A stretch of 64,000 nt of DNA from Enterobacter asburiae (GCA_011754535.1 JAAQVN010000001.1:3162001-3226000), one strand, 5' to 3'; shown: positions 1-7,960, numbered from the stretch's first letter. Program-made: numbers and translations. Notes: generated from the letters alone by a model not told the origin.

Positions 1-1
1 G

Positions 2-802
2 GGCATGGCAACGCTTACTCTGGCGCTCGACGGACAAAAAGGATTGGGTATTTCGCCCCTGACGCTCGGGCTGCTGATCGCGCTCGGCGTTACCGCCATA
101 CTGTGGTATCTGTGGCACGCCAGCGGTAACGATAAGGCGCTCTTCAGCCTGAACTTGTTTAAAAACCCTACCTACCGCCTTGGTCTGTTCGGCAGCTTCG
201 CCGGACGTATCGGCAGCGGCATGCTGCCGTTTATGACGCCCGTGTTTCTGCAAATTGGTATGGGCTTTTCGCCGTTCCACGCGGGCCTGATGATGATCCC
301 GATGGTGCTCGGCAGCATGGGGATGAAGCGCATCGTGGTGCAGGTGGTGAACCGCTTTGGCTACCGCCACGTGCTGGTGACCGCCACGCTGGGGCTGGCG
401 CTGGTGAGCCTGCTGTTTATGGCCACGGCGCTGATGGGCTGGTATTACGTTCTGCCGCTGGTGCTGTTCTGTCAGGGGATCGTCAACTCCATGCGCTTCT
501 CGTCAATGAATACCCTGACGCTGAAGGACCTGCCGGACGAACTGGCGAGCAGCGGCAACAGCCTGCTGTCGATGATCATGCAGCTCTCCATGAGCGTCGG
601 GGTGACCATCGCGGGCTTACTGCTCGGCATGTACGGCCAGCACCACCTCAGCGTCGACACGCAGGTGGCGCATCAGGTCTTTTTGTATACCTATCTCAGC
701 ATGGCGGTCATCATCGCCCTGCCCGCTTTCATCTTCGCCAGAGTGCCGGATGATACCAGCAAGAACGTCGTGATTAGGCGCGGCAAAAGGAGTGGATCAT
801 GA
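2..802 (+). CDS. mdtD: MFS transporter MdtD, C-terminal part (5' end outside window)
   Basis: The open frame runs in from the window edge, so only about 266 C-terminal residues of a protein that is about 470 aa in E. coli are visible. They contain alternating hydrophobic helices typical of a 14-helix drug:H+ antiporter of the major facilitator superfamily in the inner membrane. Identity rests on the strict context: the stop codon overlaps the baeS start (ATGA), as in mdtABCD-baeSR, where mdtABC encodes an RND pump and mdtD an MFS protein whose own drug transport is poorly defined. The operon is known to be induced by BaeR under envelope stress; its promoter lies upstream of this window. The methionine at position 5 is internal and not the true start. 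Confidence 0.9.
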   Translation, partial: GMATLTLALDGQKGLGISPLTLGLLIALGVTAILWYLWHASGNDKALFSLNLFKNPTYRLGLFGSFAGRIGSGMLPFMTPVFLQIGMGFSPFHAGLMMIPMVLGSMGMKRIVVQVVNRFGYRHVLVTATLGLALVSLLFMATALMGWYYVLPLVLFCQGIVNSMRFSSMNTLTLKDLPDELASSGNSLLSMIMQLSMSVGVTIAGLLLGMYGQHHLSVDTQVAHQVFLYTYLSMAVIIALPAFIFARVPDDTSKNVVIRRGKRSGS

Positions 803-2202
803 AATTCTGGCGTCCGGGCATTACCGGCAAGCTCTTTCTGGCAATTTTTGCTACCTGTATCGTTCTGCTGATCACCATGCACTGGGCGGTGCGGGTCAGC
901 TTCGAGCGCGGCTTTATTGATTACATCAAGCATGGTAACGAGCAGCGTTTACAGGGCTTAAGCGATGCGCTGAGCGAACAGTACGCCCAGCACGGTAACT
1001 GGCGCTTTCTGCGCAATAACGACCGCTTTATTTTCCAGATCCTGCGTTCGCTGGAGCACGATACCGGCGACGATCGCCCGGGGCCAGGCATGCCGCCGCA
1101 CGGCTGGCGCACCCAGTTCTGGGTGATTGACCAGGACATGCGCACGCTGGTTGGCCCGCGTTCGCCCATCCCGCCGGACGGCACCCGCCGGGCGATCAAA
1201 GTCAATAACGCCACCGTCGGCTGGGTTATCGCCTCCCCGGTGGAGCGCCTGACGCGCAACACCGACATTAACTTTGACCGCCAGCAGCGCCGGACCAGTT
1301 GGCTGATTGTCGCCCTCTCCACCCTGCTCGCCGCGCTCGCCACCTTCCCGCTGGCGCGCGGTCTGCTCGCCCCGGTGAAACGGCTGGTGGAGGGCACGCA
1401 CAAGCTGGCCGCCGGGGATTTCACCACCCGCGTCGATACCCGCAGCCAGGACGAACTGGGCAAGCTGGCGCAGGACTTTAACCAGCTCGCCAGCACGCTG
1501 GAGAAGAACCAGCAGATGCGCCGCGACTTTATGGCCGATATTTCCCACGAGCTGCGCACCCCGCTGGCGGTGCTGCGCGGCGAGCTGGAGGCCATTCAGG
1601 ACGGCGTACGCCAGTTTACGCCAGAATCGGTGGCCTCTTTGCAGGCGGAGGTGGGCACGCTCACCAAGCTGGTAGACGATCTCCACCAGCTCTCCATGTC
1701 CGACGAAGGAGCGCTGGCCTACCAGAAGGCCCCCGTCGATGTGATTAACGTGCTCGAAGTTGCCAGCGGCGCCTTCCGGGAACGGTTTGCCAGCCGCAAC
1801 CTGAAAATCGACCTCTCCCTGCCGGACAGCGCGGTGGTGTTCGGCGACAAAGACCGACTGATGCAACTGTTCAATAACCTGCTGGAAAATAGCCTGCGCT
1901 ACACCGACAGCGGCGGCGGGCTGCATATCTCTGGCAGGCAGGAAAATGGACGCTTTGCCCTTACCTTCGCGGATTCCGCCCCCGGCGTGCAGGACGCGCA
2001 GCTGGAAAAACTGTTCGAGCGTTTTTACCGCACCGAAGGCTCACGCAACCGCGCCAGCGGCGGTTCCGGCCTGGGGCTGGCGATTTGCGTTAATATCGTC
2101 GAGGCGCATAATGGCACCATTCGCGCCGCCCATTCGCCTTTTGGCGGGGTTAGCATTACAGTAGAGTTACCTCTTGAACGGGATTTATCGAGGGAAGCAT
2201 GA
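799..2202 (+). CDS. baeS: Sensor histidine kinase BaeS
   Basis: Membrane sensor kinase that phosphorylates BaeR in response to envelope stress and toxic compounds. The 467-aa protein has a first transmembrane helix at about residues 11-33, a periplasmic sensor region, a second helix at about 167-187, a HAMP domain, and a dimerisation/phosphoacceptor motif [10 protein letters not shown] with the phosphorylated histidine at residue 250. The ATPase domain shows the N box ([11 protein letters not shown]) and the G box (GGSGLGLAI). Length and layout match E. coli BaeS (467 aa). Its start overlaps the mdtD stop and its end overlaps the baeR start, both as ATGA, so the genes are translationally coupled. 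Confidence 0.95.
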   Translation: MKFWRPGITGKLFLAIFATCIVLLITMHWAVRVSFERGFIDYIKHGNEQRLQGLSDALSEQYAQHGNWRFLRNNDRFIFQILRSLEHDTGDDRPGPGMPPHGWRTQFWVIDQDMRTLVGPRSPIPPDGTRRAIKVNNATVGWVIASPVERLTRNTDINFDRQQRRTSWLIVALSTLLAALATFPLARGLLAPVKRLVEGTHKLAAGDFTTRVDTRSQDELGKLAQDFNQLASTLEKNQQMRRDFMADISHELRTPLAVLRGELEAIQDGVRQFTPESVASLQAEVGTLTKLVDDLHQLSMSDEGALAYQKAPVDVINVLEVASGAFRERFASRNLKIDLSLPDSAVVFGDKDRLMQLFNNLLENSLRYTDSGGGLHISGRQENGRFALTFADSAPGVQDAQLEKLFERFYRTEGSRNRASGGSGLGLAICVNIVEAHNGTIRAAHSPFGGVSITVELPLERDLSREA

Positions 2203-2921
2203 CCGAGTTACCGATTGACGAAAACACGCCGCGCATTTTGATTGTCGAAGACGAGCCCAAGCTGGGGCAGCTACTGATCGACTATTTACGCGCGGCCAGC
2301 TACGCCCCGTCACTGATCAGCCACGGCGACCAGGTGCTGCCGTACGTGCGTCAGACGCCGCCGGACCTGATCCTGTTGGATCTGATGCTCCCCGGTACCG
2401 ATGGCCTGACCCTGTGCCGTGAAATTCGTCGCTTCTCCGAGGTGCCCATCGTCATGGTCACCGCCAAAATTGAAGAGATTGACCGCCTGCTGGGGCTCGA
2501 AATTGGCGCAGACGATTACATCTGCAAACCCTACAGCCCGCGTGAAGTGGTCGCCCGCGTGAAAACCATTCTGCGCCGCTGCAGGCCGCAGCGCGAGCTT
2601 CAGGTGCTGGACGCCGAAAGCCCGCTGATTGTCGACGAAAGCCGTTTCCAGGCGAGCTGGCGAAGCAAGCTGCTGGACCTGACGCCTGCGGAATTTCGCC
2701 TGCTGAAAACCCTCTCCCACGAGCCGGGAAAAGTGTTCTCCCGCGAACAGCTGCTGAACCACCTGTATGACGATTACCGCGTGGTGACCGACCGCACCAT
2801 CGACAGCCACATCAAAAACCTGCGCCGCAAGCTGGAGGCGCTGGACGCCGAGCAGTCGTTCATCCGCGCAGTATATGGCGTGGGGTATCGCTGGGAAGCG
2901 GATGCGTGCAGGATTGCGTAA
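2199..2921 (+). CDS. baeR: Response regulator BaeR
   Basis: OmpR/PhoB-type transcription factor, 240 aa. The receiver domain covers about residues 12-125, with acidic residues in IVEDEP and the phosphoacceptor aspartate at residue 61 in [12 protein letters not shown] winged-helix DNA-binding domain follows, with the typical segment [13 protein letters not shown] and the final wing near VYGVGYRW. It is known to activate mdtABCD and other envelope-stress genes such as spy and acrD. It is coupled to baeS by a 4-base overlap and is the last gene of the operon. A strongly palindromic repeat starts 9 bases after its stop and may act as transcript end or stabiliser. Confidence 0.95.
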   Translation: MTELPIDENTPRILIVEDEPKLGQLLIDYLRAASYAPSLISHGDQVLPYVRQTPPDLILLDLMLPGTDGLTLCREIRRFSEVPIVMVTAKIEEIDRLLGLEIGADDYICKPYSPREVVARVKTILRRCRPQRELQVLDAESPLIVDESRFQASWRSKLLDLTPAEFRLLKTLSHEPGKVFSREQLLNHLYDDYRVVTDRTIDSHIKNLRRKLEALDAEQSFIRAVYGVGYRWEADACRIA

Positions 2922-2929
2922 ATAAACAC

Positions 2930-3010
2930 CCCCTCACCCTGCCCTCTCCCCAAAGGGGAGAGGGTGTTTGAGTCCCCTCGCCCCTTTGGGGAGAGGGTTA
3001 GGGTGAGGGG
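2930..3010. repeat. REP-like palindromic intergenic element, two-hairpin copy
   Basis: An 81-bp element built of nested inverted repeats. The outer arms are CCCCTCACCCT and AGGGTGAGGGG, and each half can fold on its own: CCCTCTCCCC-AAA-GGGGAGAGGG at 2942-2964, then a second hairpin around CCCCTTTGGGG at about 2983-2993. It lies just after baeR. Shorter relatives with the same CCCTCTCCC/GGGAGAGGG core occur at 37723-37743 and 63419-63439, so this is a dispersed extragenic family. It may also end or stabilise the baeR transcript. Confidence 0.75.
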
Positions 3011-3016
3011 CAAAGC

Positions 3017-3045
3017 TTTACCTCCCTCCCCTGCAGCGCTACAAT
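3017..3045 (+). promoter_or_regulatory. Candidate sigma-70 promoter of trhP (yegQ)
   Basis: A -35-like TTTACC at 3017-3022 and a -10 TACAAT at 3040-3045 are separated by exactly 17 bases. This would start transcription near 3052, giving a leader of about 77 nt before the trhP ATG. It lies directly after the repeat that follows baeR, which suggests trhP is transcribed separately from the bae operon. Called from motif match only. Confidence 0.45.
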
Positions 3046-3128
3046 GCCCGCCCTTAAAGTGGGGGATCTCCCCTTACCGCTGCACCTGGTGCACGCGGAT
3101 CTGACCTGTCATCAGAACGAGAACAAAC

Positions 3129-4490
3129 ATGTTTAAACCGGAACTCCTTTCCCCGGCGGGAACGCTGCAAAATATGCGTTACGCTTTCGCCTATGGTGCC
3201 GACGCCGTTTACGCGGGCCAGCCGCGCTACTCGCTGCGCGTGCGAAACAACGAATTCAACCACGAGAACCTGCAGCTCGGCATCAACGAAGCGCACGCTC
3301 TGGGCAAAAAATTCTACGTGGTCGTGAACATCGCGCCGCACAACGCCAAGCTGAAAACGTTCATCCGTGACCTGAAGCCGGTGGTGGACATGGGGCCGGA
3401 CGCGCTGATCATGTCGGACCCGGGTTTAATCATGCTGGTTCGGGAGAACTTCCCGGAGATGGATATTCACCTCTCCGTACAGGCTAATGCCGTCAACTGG
3501 GCGACGGTCAAATTCTGGAAGCAGATGGGGCTGACCCGCGTCATTCTGTCCCGCGAACTTTCGCTGGAAGAGATCGAAGAGATCCGCACCCAGGTGCCGG
3601 ATATGGAAATCGAGATCTTCGTTCACGGTGCGCTGTGCATGGCCTACTCCGGCCGCTGCCTGCTCTCCGGCTACATCAACAAGCGCGACCCGAACCAGGG
3701 CACCTGCACCAACGCCTGCCGCTGGGAATATAACGTCCAGGAAGGCAAAGAGGACGACATCGGCAACATCGTCCACAAGCATGAGCCTATTCCGGTGACC
3801 AACGTCGAGCCGACGCTGGGCATCGGCGCGCCAACCGACAGCGTGTTTATGATTGAAGAAGCCAAACGTCCGGGCGAGTACATGACCGCCTTTGAAGACG
3901 AGCACGGCACCTACATCATGAACTCGAAAGATCTGCGCGCCATTGCCCACGTTGAGCGTCTGACCCAGATGGGCGTGCACTCCCTGAAGATCGAAGGCCG
4001 TACCAAATCCTATTACTACTGCGCGCGTACCGCGCAGGTGTACCGCAAAGCCATCGACGATGCGGCAGCCGGTAAACCGTTCGATACCAGCCTGCTGGAA
4101 ACCCTGGAAGGCCTGGCACACCGCGGCTATACCGAAGGCTTCCTGCGCCGTCATACCCATGACGACTACCAGAACTACGAGCACGGTTACTCGGTTTCCG
4201 AGCGCCAGCAGTTTGTCGGCGACTTCACCGGCGAGCGCAAAGGCGCGCTGGCGGCCGTCGCGGTGAAAAACAAGTTCACCAAAGGCGACAGTCTGGAGCT
4301 GATGACCCCGCAGGGCAACATGAACTTCACGCTGGAGCATCTGGAAAACGGTAAAGGCGAAGCGATTGACGTGGCGCCGGGCGACGGTCATACCGTCTGG
4401 CTGCCGGTGCCTGAAGAGGTGGAGCTGAAGTTCGCGCTGCTGATGCGTAACTTCAACGGTGAAAGCACCCGAAACCCACACGGCAAATAG
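3129..4490 (+). CDS. trhP: tRNA hydroxylation protein TrhP (YegQ), U32 peptidase family
   Basis: A 453-aa U32-family protein, same length as E. coli YegQ/TrhP. The family signature is visible as EIFVHGALCMAYSGRCLLS near residues 158-176, followed by further cysteines in NQGTCTNACRWEYN. Although annotated as a peptidase family, TrhP is known to be needed for making 5-hydroxyuridine at position 34 of tRNAs, in a prephenate-dependent reaction and together with iron-sulfur chemistry. The conserved cysteines fit metal or cluster binding. It stands alone between the bae operon and the CyaR small RNA, as in E. coli. Confidence 0.93.
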   Translation: MFKPELLSPAGTLQNMRYAFAYGADAVYAGQPRYSLRVRNNEFNHENLQLGINEAHALGKKFYVVVNIAPHNAKLKTFIRDLKPVVDMGPDALIMSDPGLIMLVRENFPEMDIHLSVQANAVNWATVKFWKQMGLTRVILSRELSLEEIEEIRTQVPDMEIEIFVHGALCMAYSGRCLLSGYINKRDPNQGTCTNACRWEYNVQEGKEDDIGNIVHKHEPIPVTNVEPTLGIGAPTDSVFMIEEAKRPGEYMTAFEDEHGTYIMNSKDLRAIAHVERLTQMGVHSLKIEGRTKSYYYCARTAQVYRKAIDDAAAGKPFDTSLLETLEGLAHRGYTEGFLRRHTHDDYQNYEHGYSVSERQQFVGDFTGERKGALAAVAVKNKFTKGDSLELMTPQGNMNFTLEHLENGKGEAIDVAPGDGHTVWLPVPEEVELKFALLMRNFNGESTRNPHGK

Positions 4491-4525
4491 TCAATCAGGG
4501 AAATTTTTTCGCGCTGGGATAATTC

Positions 4526-4568
4526 TTAGAATCGGATCACATACCGCTTCGTTCAATACGGGTATTAT
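4526..4568 (+). promoter_or_regulatory. CRP-dependent class II promoter of cyaR
   Basis: A CRP-like dyad (TTAGA-N6-TCACA, 4526-4541; right half perfect, left half degenerate) has its centre at 4533.5, which is 41.5 bases before the predicted CyaR start at 4575. That is the exact geometry of a class II CRP promoter. The -10 hexamer TATTAT occupies 4563-4568, i.e. -12 to -7. In E. coli, cyaR is known to be activated by CRP-cAMP, so the sequence agrees with the family knowledge. Confidence 0.8.
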
Positions 4569-4574
4569 CCCCCC

Positions 4575-4660
4575 GCTGAAAAACATAACCCATAAATGCT
4601 AGCTGTACCAGGAACCACCTCCTTAGCCTGCGTAATCTCCCTTACGCGGGCTTATTTTTT
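4575..4660 (+). ncRNA. cyaR: CyaR (RyeE) small regulatory RNA
   Basis: The segment starting GCTGAAAAACATAACCCAT and ending in a terminator hairpin with a T-run corresponds, as I recall it, to E. coli CyaR, an 87-nt Hfq-binding RNA that represses ompX, nadE, luxS and yqaE mRNAs. The CCTCCTTAG stretch, which pairs with target ribosome binding sites, is present at about 4618-4626. The terminator stem is AGCCTGCGTAA/TTACGCGGGCT with loop TCTCCC. The 27 final bases are also the core of attL, so the prophage sits exactly at the 3' end of this gene and leaves the RNA whole. Confidence 0.92.
4634..4660. other. attL: attL of the P2-like prophage (27-bp core)
   Basis: The 27 bases from AATCTCCC to the T-run are repeated exactly at 36139-36165 next to the integrase gene. 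Read on the minus strand, they match the P2 att core as I remember it, with one difference (GCG instead of GTG in the stem). The bacterial side is the CyaR terminator, which is the known P2 site locI in E. coli. On the phage side, AGTCCACA (4701-4708) and TGACCACA (4712-4719) resemble the integrase arm sites seen at the other end. Confidence 0.92.
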
Positions 4661-4725
4661 TGCATTAACACACGGAAATAAAAGGATTTATTTCTGGTCA
4701 AGTCCACACATTGACCACATCGAAA

Positions 4726-4750
4726 AAAGCCCTGCCATGTGCGGGGCTTT
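4726..4750 (-). terminator. Strong hairpin terminator at the left prophage end
   Basis: A 10-bp stem (AAAGCCCTGC/GCGGGGCTTT, one G-T pair) with loop CATGT. Read on the minus strand it is followed by six Ts (4723-4728 on the plus strand are As), which makes it a good stop for leftward late transcription before it reaches attL and cyaR. On the plus strand the hairpin is followed by a weaker T-rich run, so some two-way action is possible. Confidence 0.7.
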
Positions 4751-4811
4751 ACTTTTCTATTATTCTAATGACACAATAAATTTCAAACATCTGTTTAATA
4801 AGGAAATTATT

Positions 4812-5207
4812 TTGAAACTCCTGAAAATTACGCTCATGCTATCCATCGCCCTCTTGTCCTTTACCTCACAGGCAAATGACGTCGCCACTATGAAAAAATC
4901 ACTTAAACCATGGCAGCCAATCGAGGTTTCTAAAAGCAGTGACACGCTGACGGTGACACTCAACGAGAACCAAATTACCCCTACCGTCTACGATGCGATT
5001 ATCAACGCCGGTGCCTGCATGGATATTTGGACAAAAGATGTCCCCATGAAATATCTGAAAACAGTCAAAGAGCTGCACATTCTCAACAAGCATAAAGCGC
5101 AGGGTTATGTGCTGGAAAACCCGCTCGATACCTGTCAGGAAATGGGGAAAGCAACGCCTGAGAAAGCAAAAGGGATCATGCTTTCACATACACGGCTTTT
5201 TAAGTAA
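4812..5207 (+). CDS. Exported 131-aa phage-borne protein of unknown function
   Basis: I do not recognise this protein. The start is taken as TTG at 4812 because AAGGA lies 8 bases upstream and because it opens a clear signal peptide: MKLLKITLML-SIALLSFTSQA, with likely cleavage before NDVAT. The mature part is about 110 aa, hydrophilic, with two cysteines (in GACMD and DTCQE) that could form one disulfide, so a periplasmic or secreted location is likely. It is the first gene inside attL, beyond ogr, and codes in the opposite direction to the tail genes, which is typical of a lysogenic-conversion gene with its own promoter. An upstream ATG at 4596 would place the start inside CyaR and is not credible. 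Confidence 0.65.
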   Translation: MKLLKITLMLSIALLSFTSQANDVATMKKSLKPWQPIEVSKSSDTLTVTLNENQITPTVYDAIINAGACMDIWTKDVPMKYLKTVKELHILNKHKAQGYVLENPLDTCQEMGKATPEKAKGIMLSHTRLFK

Positions 5208-5235
5208 TCAGCATACAAAAAAACCTCGTTTTTGC

Positions 5236-5339
5236 GGCAATGCCGTTCAGTTAAGGAATTGAGGTTCGATAACACACACCTCGAGCGGAGTAAACATGTC
5301 TGAAAGCCTTGTTCATTCGTTATTCCTTGATGCACAAAA
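5236..5339. repeat. Left copy of a ~103-bp inverted repeat flanking the RES/HEPN cassette
   Basis: The stretch from GGCAATGCCGTTCAGTTAAG to TGATGCACAAAA is repeated in inverted orientation at 7537-7639 with roughly 90 percent identity by eye. Differences cluster in three short places. In this copy, the small internal hairpin seen in the right copy is partly broken. The rest of the 382-base gap between the two accessory genes (5208-5589) holds no convincing gene; it is AT-rich and contains only a likely promoter area before 5590. Confidence 0.85.
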
Positions 5340-5589
5340 TAAATTTTTATTCATAAAATCGTTTAGCCGTTCGACATTGTCGGTGTATGGGCTTTCCCCT
5401 ACGCCTTATCTGAATGCTGGCGCTTGCCTTTCGTGTTCAACTAACAACTTCTAGAAAGTCATGATTTTTTGCACTTGTACATTGAAAAATAGCCATAAAT
5501 TGTTAGCCTGTGCAATAGACTCAGCGACAGGAAAACGTCAGCATGCAGTGTAAGGCTAATAACGAAGTTTTAAAATTATAGGAATGGTC

Positions 5590-6417
5590 ATGGATAATAA
5601 GCTAAAGGTAATTGAATTAAATAGCCTTGATCTGTTTCGCAAAGAATTACTAACCACTACAGAACCAGAAAAAGTGGAAGGATTGCTAAGATGGTATCTT
5701 CAATCATATGGCGGTGTTAACTTCAAGTTCGGTTATGACAGGCCAATATTTAGAGCACGGAAGTGCTCAAACGAATGCGGATATAATAATATCAGTGAGA
5801 TATACCCCCCTCCTCCAGAGAAATGTAAAATAGGCCGAATGAATGAAGGTGGACAAGATATCTTCTATGGTGCCTATAGTATCGGAACAGCTTTAGCCGA
5901 AATTAACGCAAAGGAAGGGGATTATGTTCACATAGCTCATTTTGAAATGCCGAAAACCTCAGAGTCTGGAATGCGATGTTTTGCTATCGGCGAGGTATTT
6001 AATGCGTATCACGGTGTAAATACAATTTCAATCGAAGTGTTTAATGAAATTCGGGACGCCATTAGCAGGATTGGTAAGGATGACATCCGTGCTTTACTAT
6101 CATATTTGTATATGGATGCCCTTTCTGCTGAGTTGCTAAATAGTGTCAATGCCCATGAGGTGAATTATATTTACTCAAGGATTTTTTGCCGTATTCTTCT
6201 TGATAAACATTCTGACGTTGATGGTCTTATTTATCCTAGCGCTAAAATAAAAGGGACGTCAAATATCGTTTTGCGCACTGAAGTTGTCAAGTCAAAAATG
6301 CAATTGGCTGCAAATCTTGTATTTAAAGTAAATAAGATTTACCCATATGGAATAGTTGATTTTAGTATAGTAAAACAGGCCAAAGGCTATACGCCAGATG
6401 GACGCATTGTATGGTAA
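5590..6417 (+). CDS. RES-domain protein (putative NAD+-degrading toxin or defence effector)
   Basis: 275 aa from ATG 5590, chosen because AGGA lies 6 bases upstream; an in-frame ATG at 5584 abuts that site. RES-family features are visible: an arginine-containing FRAR at 54-57, GRMN at 82-85 followed by IFYGAYSIGTALAE with a glutamate at 104, and the typical C-terminal DGLIYPSAKIKG at 211-222 followed by a NIVLR strand. RES toxins (ParT, MbcT, Xre-RES pairs) are known to modify or phosphorolyse NAD+ or related substrates. No Xre-type antitoxin is next to it; the following gene codes for a HEPN-like protein instead. Base composition is far more AT-rich than the flanking phage genes, which points to separate acquisition. 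The domain call is fairly firm, the biological role inferred. Confidence 0.7.
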   Translation: MDNKLKVIELNSLDLFRKELLTTTEPEKVEGLLRWYLQSYGGVNFKFGYDRPIFRARKCSNECGYNNISEIYPPPPEKCKIGRMNEGGQDIFYGAYSIGTALAEINAKEGDYVHIAHFEMPKTSESGMRCFAIGEVFNAYHGVNTISIEVFNEIRDAISRIGKDDIRALLSYLYMDALSAELLNSVNAHEVNYIYSRIFCRILLDKHSDVDGLIYPSAKIKGTSNIVLRTEVVKSKMQLAANLVFKVNKIYPYGIVDFSIVKQAKGYTPDGRIVW

Positions 6418-6556
6418 GCCGAACTGCGGTTTGCTGGTTGAGAAACTGATGGGTCAGTTTGCGAGGCCGTCGCGCCTCATAACCTGATTGTTAGTGTCTG
6501 CTTGTTTTGGTAAGCCCATGCGCGTTCAGGCTTGTATCTTGTTGAAGGAAATAAAA

Positions 6557-7435
6557 ATGACACCTGAGTATAGAATTGATGCTGAAAAAAGAATTGCTGA
6601 TTATTTGATATCTCAAAATGTAGATAATATAAAGTACATGCAGGTTGAACAGTCATTTAACGAACTAGGCCACGAAGTTAATATTTGGAATGTCAGAACT
6701 AAAAACGATGGTAATTGGTGGGTTGCTGAAGGTGAATGCGTCCCTTTAAATCTATACACTCAAAATGAGTATTTCTTCTCTGCTGATGAAGTATATTCCT
6801 TTCATTTAGGCATAACGCAAAGACTGCAAGCAAAACATCATAATGATTTCAAACATGTTATTGATGAACTGCCTTTAGATATAGAGATGCTTCGCTCCAT
6901 AAGTCGTAGGCTAAACGCGAGCGCGATTGCTCTGAACCATATTGACGGCCCTGAAAACATCCAAGCCATTGGGTTGACTTGCCGGGAAAGCATGATTGAA
7001 TTAGCTGCGCATCTTTATAAAACACATAAGGATATCTTAAAAAAAGAGAATGTCAAAGCTGCTGACTTCAAGAGTATATGCCGTATAGTCATTGGGTTAT
7101 ATGCTACAGGAAAACGTAATTCGAGCTTAAGAAAATATTGTCGTTCGACTATTGAATCCGCGTGGGATTTATCCGCTGAAACGGTGCATTCTTCAAATAA
7201 AAATCTTCCCGATGCAAAAATTTGCCTCTTACTTACTTGCACTGCTGTTTCATTAATTCAAAACCTATTCCTTAAATTCATTGGTTTTGATCGTGAAATA
7301 AAATGCCATAATTGCCACAGTTTAAAAAGCGATATTTTTGAGTCTGAAAATGATAAACAACTACATGTAGTGTGTGTGGAGTGCGGGCACGTGGTGCAGG
7401 TTATTTCTGAAGAAGAGGTTGACGAGAAACCCTAG
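6557..7435 (+). CDS. HEPN-like protein with C-terminal zinc ribbon (partner of the RES gene)
   Basis: 292 aa from ATG 6557, with AAGGA 8 bases upstream. An N-terminal part of about 100 residues contains NWWVAEGE and is unrecognised. A helical middle part (about 105-245) has the pattern IGLTCRESMIELAAHLY and a later RSTIESAWDLSAETVH stretch, similar to helical abortive-infection/HEPN C-terminal domains. The C-terminus has paired cysteines (C250/C253 and C273/C276) that form a zinc-ribbon pattern. It follows the RES gene by 139 bases on the same strand, and both are enclosed by the inverted repeats. It could be an antitoxin, an RNase, or a sensor for the RES effector. Function is inferred and not proved. 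Confidence 0.55.
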   Translation: MTPEYRIDAEKRIADYLISQNVDNIKYMQVEQSFNELGHEVNIWNVRTKNDGNWWVAEGECVPLNLYTQNEYFFSADEVYSFHLGITQRLQAKHHNDFKHVIDELPLDIEMLRSISRRLNASAIALNHIDGPENIQAIGLTCRESMIELAAHLYKTHKDILKKENVKAADFKSICRIVIGLYATGKRNSSLRKYCRSTIESAWDLSAETVHSSNKNLPDAKICLLLTCTAVSLIQNLFLKFIGFDREIKCHNCHSLKSDIFESENDKQLHVVCVECGHVVQVISEEEVDEKP

Positions 7436-7536
7436 AAATACAGTGACTTCTAAACAAGCAGAAAGCCCGAGTTTATGGGCAGTCCACACAACGGGCGATG
7501 TCGATTAATTAAACAATTTGATCTAAGAGAATTTCA

Positions 7537-7639
7537 TTTTTGTGCATTAAGGAATAACTAAGGAACAAGGCTTTCAGCCGTTTCCTCCGCTCGAGGTTCG
7601 GGTTATCGAACCTCAATTCCTTAACTGAACGGCATTGCC
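7537..7639. repeat. Right copy of the ~103-bp inverted repeat, just downstream of ogr
   Basis: Inverted partner of 5236-5339. This copy contains a perfect small hairpin, GAGGTTCG-loop-CGAACCTC (about 7591-7613), that is disrupted in the left copy, which suggests this is the ancestral copy belonging to the ogr 3' region. It ends 23 bases from the ogr stop codon. No T-run follows the hairpin, so a simple terminator role is not supported. Confidence 0.85.
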
Positions 7640-7662
7640 TCTTTTGCGGGGTTTACTTATGG

Positions 7663-7884
7663 TCACTGCCAGTGAATTTGTTGCTGGCCGGATGATGTAG
7701 GGTGCGGTGCCGCTGGTACTACTACCCCCGGCGATACGATAAAGCGCTCGACCGTCTCAGTGGTCACAAACGTCGCGCTGCAGTTGATGTTTGTGCACTG
7801 GTGATAGCGCTCTTTGGTCGTGTCAGTAAAATAGCGACTTGTGCGGGCGTGAGCGGCGAAATGGCATTTTGGACAGTGAAACAT
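7663..7884 (-). CDS. ogr: Late-gene transcription activator Ogr
   Basis: 73-aa zinc-finger activator of the P2 Ogr/Delta family, which binds TGT-N12-ACA dyads upstream of late promoters and contacts the RNA polymerase alpha subunit. The zinc ligands are seen as MFHCPKC near the start and HQCTNINC further on. The start is the ATG at 7884, with GAGGTG 6 bases upstream; a GTG at 7893 is in frame but lies before this site. It sits downstream of gene D at the end of the late tail operon, as in P2. Confidence 0.93.
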   Translation of the reverse strand: MFHCPKCHFAAHARTSRYFTDTTKERYHQCTNINCSATFVTTETVERFIVSPGVVVPAAPHPTSSGQQQIHWQ

Positions 7885-7960
7885 GTCGAGCACCTCATTT
7901 ATTTTCCGATGCGCTAATTTTACTCAGTTTATCTTTATATAACAAACACATAAAAACAAA

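Noticed and set aside
4596..4811. Upstream extension of the secreted accessory protein to an ATG at 4596
   Set aside because: The extension lies within CyaR, the att core and a terminator; the TTG at 4812 has a ribosome site and opens a signal peptide.
5208..5235. Terminator after the secreted accessory gene (AAAAAAACCTCGTTTTT)
   Set aside because: The stem would be A-T only with a five-base loop; too weak to call.
6418..6556. Possible integron-like attC recombination site between the RES and HEPN genes
   Set aside because: Stretches such as CATAACC and GTTAGTG resemble parts of attC cores, but the paired core boxes do not match the consensus and no integrase of that type is near.
7591..7613. 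Hairpin in the right inverted repeat as the ogr terminator
   Set aside because: No T-run follows on the minus strand, and the hairpin is part of the repeat pair.
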